Positions 57,963 through 64,000 of a DNA stretch of 64,000 nucleotides are shown in pieces. Numbering within the stretch: position 1 is the stretch's first letter; the number at the start of each line of letters is the position of its first letter. Made by a program: the position numbers and the translations under genes. The notes beneath the pieces are model-generated. The model was given only the letters and a program-made list of their open reading frames with translations, made no database searches and was not told where the DNA came from. The stretch comes from Lonicera japonica (taxonomy: Eukaryota > Streptophyta > Magnoliopsida > Dipsacales > Caprifoliaceae), in assembly GCA_021464415.1 (NCBI GenBank), contig CM038469.1, positions 62,911,650 through 62,975,649 on the forward strand, given 5' to 3'.

Positions 57963-60085
57963 TTAGCTCTCTCGCCCCTTTCCTACTTGACCTTCTACTA
58001 CCCACTTTCCTCGATTTAGGTTTTTTTTAAGGGGTACCATTGATAATCCCATTTTCTCTTCCAATTCCCTCAAAGAATCCCAATCCCCCGAATTCAAACT
58101 CATCAGCCTATCCACAAACTGACCGACATTCAACCCTATTTTTGGCAATTTGTGGCCCTTCATCTCTAGACCAATACTCTCTTTGTGATGCTCAACACTC
58201 GATTTTTTCTCTCTGTGTGATTCATTGATTGTGTCGTTACGCAAAATGTGGTGATTAGTATTATCTCTACTACCCTCTATGGCTTGATTTTCTTCACCTA
58301 TATTAATCCTATGTGATGAGTGAACAATACCCGGTGTAATCAAAGTGTTCGATTCCGAGCTTTGAACATCTATACTCCCACCCCCACCCTCAAAATTTGA
58401 TATATCTTTTGACCAAGATAAAGAATGTGGATTTTTTGACGGTGACAAAGAGACTGAACAATTTTGGTAAGGAAAAGACGTACTTTTTAAATGGAAAGAA
58501 AATTCAGAGTTGATATTTTGTACCTTTGTGCCTGAACAAACTGAATAGGAATTTTTAGGTAACTCCCTGTGATGCTCAGAATGTGCACCTTGGATGTAGT
58601 CAAACTGTGTTTCTTTCTTTCTTTCTTTCTTCCTAATTTTTCTTCCTTTTAGAACAACAATGGTAGCCAATGATTTGTTTCTGACATATTTTCGAAGTCA
58701 GAATTGTTGTCTCGATCCCCCTCCGAAGAAACCAAATCCTCCGTTAGGTTATCCTCTTTTTCTTCTATGTTAAAAGACACACCTTCCTTAGCTTCCGACC
58801 ATTGGCAATTGCTTTGCCATTCCCCTTCGTTAAGATTCTCCAGTTCGTAATTTTCTATATTAAGCTGCCACTCACTGTTTTTAAGCTGCCACTCACTGTT
58901 TTCAGTCTGCCCTTTCGATGACTCTTTTGTCTTTTTCTCCTCTAATAATTCAACACACTCCTCTTCATTAAACATGAGTGTTGGACTCTTCTTTCTTTTA
59001 CTGATTAACGCCTTTACTTCAAGATCTTTAGAGACCCACTTAATTTTTGTCAGCCCATTAGAAAAATTCCCCATCCATCTCTTTAATTTATTAGGTAAAT
59101 TTGAGCCCATGCATTTTCCTAGGTCCGTTTTTGCGAATACAGGCCCATCAACTCCACCAAGTGCAAATTGCTTATTACTATGTGCCCCCATTGTTCCACC
59201 CAGTTGCTTTTTTAAATTATAGAATATTTTATCCACCTTAACTAAATATGCAAAATTATTCCTTCTAGAATCCTTCTGAACTTGTACCATTACCCTCTTT
59301 TCCATGTAAAGTTTCCCCATACTCCCTGTCGTTTTCTCTCCCCGATTGTCTTCTTTCTCCTTATTGACCTCGTCATCCTCTGTCTCATTGTTGCCACGTA
59401 GATCTTCCTGTCCCCCTATTGTCCTCCACGGCATCATCTGCTATTTCACTGTTGCCACGTAGATCCTCCTCCCTTAGTTCAATCTGTTCATCTTCTCCGT
59501 CAATCTCTATGATACCCGATCAAAATCCTCCAGATCCATTATCGTCTTTCTTTTCTACTGAGATTTGAGATTAAATTTCTATATGGCCTTCAATTTAATC
59601 GTAAATCTTTCTTTCATTATCCTGACATAATTTCTGCCGGTATGAAGTCACTATCTTTTCCTCTAATTTTAATTTTGGCTGAAAACATTTGTTGTATCAA
59701 TTCAGTTCTGCGATCAATCTCTAGAAGCCCTCCAAACTTTGCTCCAATTTCTTCAAAAATGTCTCGTCCTCCACTTTAGCAGGAGATCCTCCACCTCTAT
59801 CCACCCTCCTATGCAAGAGATTTTCTTATTTAAAGAAAAATCTAATTGTTGCCAACCTTGTAACTTTACTGTGAATGGACCTTTGATGAATAAGAGATTT
59901 TTCCTCCCAAAAAATTCTGCTTCTTCTGCATTCTTACACGAAGACAGCTTTATCCGGTTGAGGCGGACGAAGGACTATATTCTTATTGTACAGTTGATTC
60001 AAAGAGCTTTGAATTTCCTTCCATTTATCCCAAATTCTCTGTCTCGTGCATACCACCATCAGATTCCAATCATGTTTTCCCCCTA
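57963..60085 (-). pseudogene. LINE A, segment 4b: ORF1
   Basis: Minus-strand pieces give WKEIQSSLNQLYNKNIVLR (about 60000), GRKNLLFIKGPFTVKLQGWQ (about 59880) and GGWIEVEDLLLKW (about 59790, the GGW motif), then long acidic linkers to a stop at 57963-57965. An in-frame 21-bp duplication gives KNSEWQL twice (about 58862-58903), and a TTTC microsatellite (about 58611-58632) encodes KKERKKE. Frame breaks near 59440 and 58660. Confidence 0.78.
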
Positions 60086-60089
60086 ACTC

Positions 60090-60850
60090 TCTCTTTTCCT
60101 ATCGAAAAACCTTCCACCAACCCTTTACTCTTCACTTTTTTGACCAATAAATTCAGCACATCTGCAACCATTACAAAGAGGAAGGGCGAAAGAAGATCCC
60201 TTGCCTTAAACCCCGCGAATCAATGGGAATCTCCAAAGCCATTTCCCTAACAAAGTTTCATTTTTCTTAGCATTTTTACCGATGCCCAACCCCCATCCTT
60301 ACTTTTAGACACCAAGTCCCAATTCAGTAAGTGATCACAAGCTCCCTCCTCGAATCCTTAAAAAAGTTTCTCATTAATTTTTCAATTGTGTTGCACACTG
60401 AAATTGGCATTTTGAAAAGAGAGATATAATAAATTGGTATACTTTCAAGGACCGATTGAATCAAAGTTAACCTGCCCCCCCCTCAAAAGACATCCTTTTA
60501 ACCAATCCTCTAATATTTTAGATTTTTTTTCAATCACCGGACCCCAAAACTCAACTCGACAAGGGTTGTCTCCAAGAGGCATCCCAATATAGGACATTGG
60601 CCACGACCCCAATTCGTAACCTGCTGTCCTCGCCAACGACACCATTTCTTCCTCCTTCACATTGATACCTACTAACATGCTTTTGGATAAATTGATGTTA
60701 AGCCCCGAAGCTAACCCAAATATATCCAAAATATCAATCAAATTTTTAAGCTTTCTATCATCTTTTGAAAGGAAGAAAATGTTATAATCGGCAAATTGTA
60801 GATGTGAAAGTTTAACTCTTTTCCCTACCTGAAAACCACATCGTTTGTTT
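60090..60850 (-). pseudogene. L1 ORF2 fragments, two pieces out of order
   Basis: Piece 1 (60235-60850) encodes VKLSHLQFADYNIFFLSKDD (FADD changed to FADY), LASGLNINLSKSMLVGINVK and WPMSYIGMPLGDN down to GKWLWRFP. Piece 2 (60090-60235) encodes LLSPFLFVMVADVLNLLVKK up to IGKERV. In a normal ORF2 piece 2 lies upstream of piece 1, yet on this strand it comes after it, so the two are rearranged or come from two copies. Confidence 0.7.
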
Positions 60851-61271
60851 CATTAGTATGTTGCTTTTTAAGCTTACCATTTCATGCTTTATCACCCAAT
60901 GTCATAACATGCTTATGATCACCATATTCATTTCATGTCATGCGCATGATGTTTCTACATTGTTGATTGTCCAACATTCTGTCCCATAAATCATTACTGG
61001 ATCAGTAGGCATAAGGTAAACTTTCTCCTAGATTAGCTTGTTTGTGAATTACATATATGTTTATAGTCCATTTACGCCTAAAATAATAAAAATTAAACAG
61101 AATAATAGCAGAACTAAATTTCACTCAACATTTGCTTGTTGAAATTCTGTAGTGCTGGCGCATGATTTCCAATGCATAATCGGATTGATTGTCTCTTTTA
61201 CTTCTTGGATTTTTAAAAGGGTTATGGTACACGAACATTTTCGTCAAGCAGCTTTCATAAATATGTTCTAT
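60851..61271. other. Unassigned DNA right of the L1 stack
   Basis: No exon recognised. In particular no continuation of CDKAL1 was found. Local repeats of CATGC and TCATG (60890-60955) are not obviously functional. Confidence 0.35.
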
Positions 61272-61470
61272 TAACCCCAAGGGGTTGCCTCAGCGGTAAG
61301 GGCGTACTTGGAATTGTGTAGTTAGGTGCATGACTTTTGGTTCGGTTTCTCACTGTGAAGATTCTTGGGGCCATTAGGGCTTCTCCCTGTCGATAAACGC
61401 CAGGACCTCGTGGGATTTGTTGGAGTGTGGCCTAGATATCCACAGATATAAAAATAAATAATTATGCTCT
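61272..61470 (+). mobile_element. tRNA-derived SINE
   Basis: It starts AACCCCAAGGGGTTGCCTCA, followed by GCGGTAAGGGCG (A-box-like), and about 40 bp later TTTTGGTTCGGTTTCTC (B-box). A tRNA-unrelated body (CGATAAACGCCAGGACCTCG) and a short AT-rich tail (AAAAATAAATAATTA) follow. Target duplications not found. Only partly similar to the SINE at 6353. Confidence 0.7.
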
Positions 61471-61830
61471 TGTATTATTTCATCGAACTGGAACATAAAA
61501 TATTAATGTGCTATAAATTTTTAAAATGGCCCTTATTAAAAAAAATAAAATCTTAAAATGCCATTGCGAAATCATTATGTATGACATGAAAAAAAATCGG
61601 TCTTTTTAGATAGGTCAGGATTGTTTCCTTTTGTCCTGCTTTTGCATTTTTTTTGCTCCGTTGTGATTTATGATGGCTTGGGTGGCATAGTTCAACTCGT
61701 GAATCATTTTCTTTGTGCCCCAAACCCTGTAGTGGCAGGTTACTCATGAATGCTATGTTCTCTTTTCTTGTATTGTATATGTATATTTTTTCTTTTTTGA
61801 GTTTTGTTTTCATTTAATATTTCATTGCAC
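61471..61830. other. Unassigned DNA
   Basis: No gene recognised; the minus-strand frame at 61553-61813 has no known domain. Confidence 0.35.
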
Positions 61831-62135
61831 CTTTTTTTTAATCAAAAACAAAATGCTTTTATTAAAATCAAATAATCAAAGTGTTACAAAGAAGATTACA
61901 CCATTGGCGAACCAGCAGTCCACAAAAGCCCCTATTGATGTGCCAGAAACTACACAAGACAGTGAAAAAAGATACACAAATCTCACAAAAAATTGAGCCA
62001 ACGCCATAAATAAGTCTATAACTCCCACATCAGTCTTCTAAAATAACAATCTCACTGAACTACTGCACCCCAATTACAACTTAACTCAGACGTAGATAAA
62101 TTTCCTAACAAGTTTGAAGAGTTAGCCCCTATTGT
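61831..62135 (-). mobile_element. 5'-truncated L1 3' tail
   Basis: A T-run (61832-61839), then ATCAAAAACAAAATGCTTTT and GTGTTACAAAGAAGA, matches the 3' UTR style of LINE A (39146-39200) on the minus strand. Only non-coding 3' sequence is left. Confidence 0.6.
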
Positions 62136-63133
62136 TCCTTCTTAACTAAATGTAGAAAATAAATAAAAATATATCTATTCATTGTGAAGAAAAAGTGAAA
62201 AATGAAGGGTGGATTCGACCCTTGATATTTCTCAGTTCTAGACTATGTTGATTTTTTTAAAAATATTTTTGAGTGTTTATTTTTAAAAAATCGTGTTTAA
62301 ACTTCATTCAAGTAGAAATAATCTTTTTTCTTTATTTTTTCCTTTGTATTTTAGAAAAACTTTAAGAAATTGAAAAAAATTTGAGATAATGGGTTATAGG
62401 GCCTCGCTCCGTAATGTTTTATAACTCTAAGAACGGACTCATATTTAATAAAGGGAAGTAGTACTAATTTCATAATTTGGTTTTACAATAAGAACACTTT
62501 TCATAATATTAATTCATTTTAAGGAAAATAATAAGTGTTGATGGACAAACATACCCCTAAAATAAACATCTTATAACCCTTTCCATGAACAGTATTCTCG
62601 TTTTGAGTGTGGAGACAACAACACACACAGTGAACAAGAAAGAAAAAGAAATTTTGAGTCTTGACTGAAGGAAAAACCCTTCTTCCATATTTACATTAAA
62701 GAAAAGATACTTCTTTCTCATCTCTTTTCTCTCTCTCTCTCTCTCTATTTCCCAATTTTTCATCATTATACCAGTGGTTGATTTAATTTTTCTGGTTTCC
62801 TCTGGAGCACCGCTCTTATCTCTCTGTTTTTTGTTTCTTCTGCAAATGCAATCGTAAAACATATATAACTTTTGATCGAACCGTTGGATTTGACTGATTT
62901 TTGGATATGTTGTTCGGAAGACAAAGTTACCATAATTGCGTGAAAAATTAAGACGATCACAGGTCGTTTTGCTATCAAAATCGACCAATTTCGACAGCTC
63001 AGCGGGATTTGGAAAAAAAATATGATCGTAACTCTTTTTTTTTAACGAACCCTACATCGATCCATATATATACTTATAAATAAATTAAGTAGATGTTGAT
63101 CTCATTAATTTTTGTTGTTTTCTGTTTTGTAAT
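62136..63133. other. Unassigned DNA with a TC microsatellite
   Basis: No supported gene. A (TC)n run lies at about 62729-62747. The minus-strand frames overlapping it have no recognisable domain. The words TTTTGATCGAACCGTTGG (about 62870) recur in many plant repeats, but I cannot name the family. Confidence 0.35.
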
Positions 63134-63156
63134 GGTGCTAAAATCATTTTAGCACC
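63134..63156. repeat. Perfect 11-bp inverted repeat
   Basis: GGTGCTAAAAT, one C, then ATTTTAGCACC. GGTGCTAAAT recurs at 63206-63215. It lies about 60 bp before recognisable viral sequence. Confidence 0.85.
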
Positions 63157-63213
63157 TTCTGGTTTATTGTCGAAGTGGTGCTACTTTCTGGTTGTTGTTC
63201 AGAAGGTGCTAAA

Positions 63214-64000
63214 TGTATCTCTTCACTCCAACAATTAACATTCTTTGATGGACAAGAATGTATGACCTCCACAGTTACTTCCCTTGGCCGTGTTCAAATC
63301 CTTAAAGAAGCATATGATAAGCCGCTCAAAGTAATTGCTCTCTTTGACACAGGAGCCACAAGATCAATGATGAATCCTGATTTGCTTCCAGATTCCTTTT
63401 GGCGTCCTTGCGTTATCGCTTTTAGAGTTGCAAATGGAGATGTTCTTATGGTAAATAAGATCAGCAAGACAATCCAAATTCAAATTTTCCCTGGCATAAA
63501 AGTTCGTCATAATGTTTATGAAACTCCTCCTCAGAAAGATTTGCTTCTAGGTTTTGATATTATCAAAAAGTTACCACCCACCCACTTTGGTCCAGATGGC
63601 CTTCGTTGTAAGAAATATTTTCTTCCATTGGTAACTCCATCAAGCAATTCTTTGATTTATCAAGCCTTCTTGCCAGAGTTTCCATTACCATCAGTGATGA
63701 CGTTAACTTCTTTGAAACAAAGTCTTATTCCTTAATCATGTGCTGAATCCCACATTGATTTTCTCACCAAATGCCAGCAGCCTTTATGGCAAAATGAAAG
63801 ATTCTTTGTCATTCTGCCCTTCAAGATGAACGAAGATGTCAATCTAACTCATGCCTCTCACTTCGGCATGAATCCAGAACACCAAGCCCTTGCTCTACAA
63901 GAACTTCAATATTTGAAACAACAAAAGTTAATAGAGCACACTACTTCTCCATGGGCTTGTGATGCTTTTTATGTCAATAAGCGCTCAGAACAAGTCAGGA
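63214..64000 (+). pseudogene. Endogenous caulimovirid (pararetrovirus) fragment: protease and start of RT
   Basis: The frame contains an aspartic protease active site DTGA (63345-63356) with a downstream LLLGFDII flap/psi-loop-like segment (about 63541). After an in-frame stop codon (TAA, 63733-63735) the same frame carries the N-terminal part of a reverse transcriptase in the style of Caulimoviridae (GMNPEH near 63867 and WACDAFYVNKR near 63954). The window ends inside this domain. The genus is not decided; florendovirus- or petuvirus-like are candidates. Gypsy elements have a related protease-RT order, but the spacing and RT motifs favour a caulimovirid. The stop shows it is not functional as read. 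The ATG at 63175 precedes the recognisable part and may not be viral. Confidence 0.75.

Noticed and set aside
60860..61070. Candidate downstream exon of CDKAL1 right of the L1 stack
   Set aside because: All frames contain stops and none shows the expected SDSEYM or later CxxxCxxC radical-SAM motifs.
63175..63735. Intact Gypsy retrotransposon pol start
   Set aside because: RT motifs after the stop codon look caulimovirid and no LTR, integrase or primer-binding site is visible, although Gypsy cannot be excluded from this short piece.

Overview
The window is about 64 kb of AT-rich plant nuclear DNA, most likely from a eudicot. The evidence is two recognisable plant genes with GT/AG introns, plant L1 and Copia retrotransposons, tRNA-derived SINEs, a TRIM element, many MITEs, and an endogenous caulimovirid fragment at the right edge. 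I see no prokaryotic gene organisation, rRNA, tRNA gene or CRISPR array.

Genes. (1) Positions 4643-12066, minus strand: a complete five-exon bHLH transcription factor gene of the plant bHLH80/bHLH81 (FLOWERING BHLH) type. Every exon was placed by homology and splice consensus, and the exons sum to 258 codons plus a stop. Its 4-kb third intron holds a SINE with perfect 16-bp target-site duplications (TSDs). (2) Positions 37260-38395, plus strand: the first two exons of a CDKAL1-type tRNA methylthiotransferase (radical-SAM, tRNA ms2t6A37). The next exon is not found in the remaining 25 kb, which is mostly retrotransposon, so the gene is either split by a very large intron or broken.

Between the genes (12.3-37 kb) lies a MITE-rich AT desert. 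It has two copies of a hairpin Mutator-like family, one with a perfect 9-bp TSD. It also has two hAT-type elements starting TAGGGGTGTTCA (8-bp TSDs), a Stowaway element, PIF/Harbinger-like elements with TAA/TTA TSDs, minisatellites, and two related LTRs that may bound one non-autonomous LTR element. Each host gene has a long-inverted-repeat Mutator-like element within about 240 bp upstream of its start codon.

From 38.7 to 60.1 kb is a nested retrotransposon stack that can be taken apart from TSDs and interrupted reading frames. A 302-bp TRIM (TSD AGAAT) sits in CDKAL1 intron 2. An L1 on the minus strand (LINE A, in four segments) was split by a 5'-truncated plus-strand L1 (TSD AAATATCCCAA), by a Copia element lacking most of gag (TSD GGGAC), and by a second minus-strand L1 (LINE B). 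LINE B was in turn split by a 6.8-kb L1 with an inverted 5' end (a twin-priming signature, 16-bp TSD) and by a short plus-strand L1 tail that itself carries a hAT MITE. All retroelement reading frames seen are broken. From 60 kb rightward come more L1 fragments, a SINE, and from about 63.2 kb the protease and start of the reverse transcriptase of an endogenous pararetrovirus with an in-frame stop, cut by the window end.
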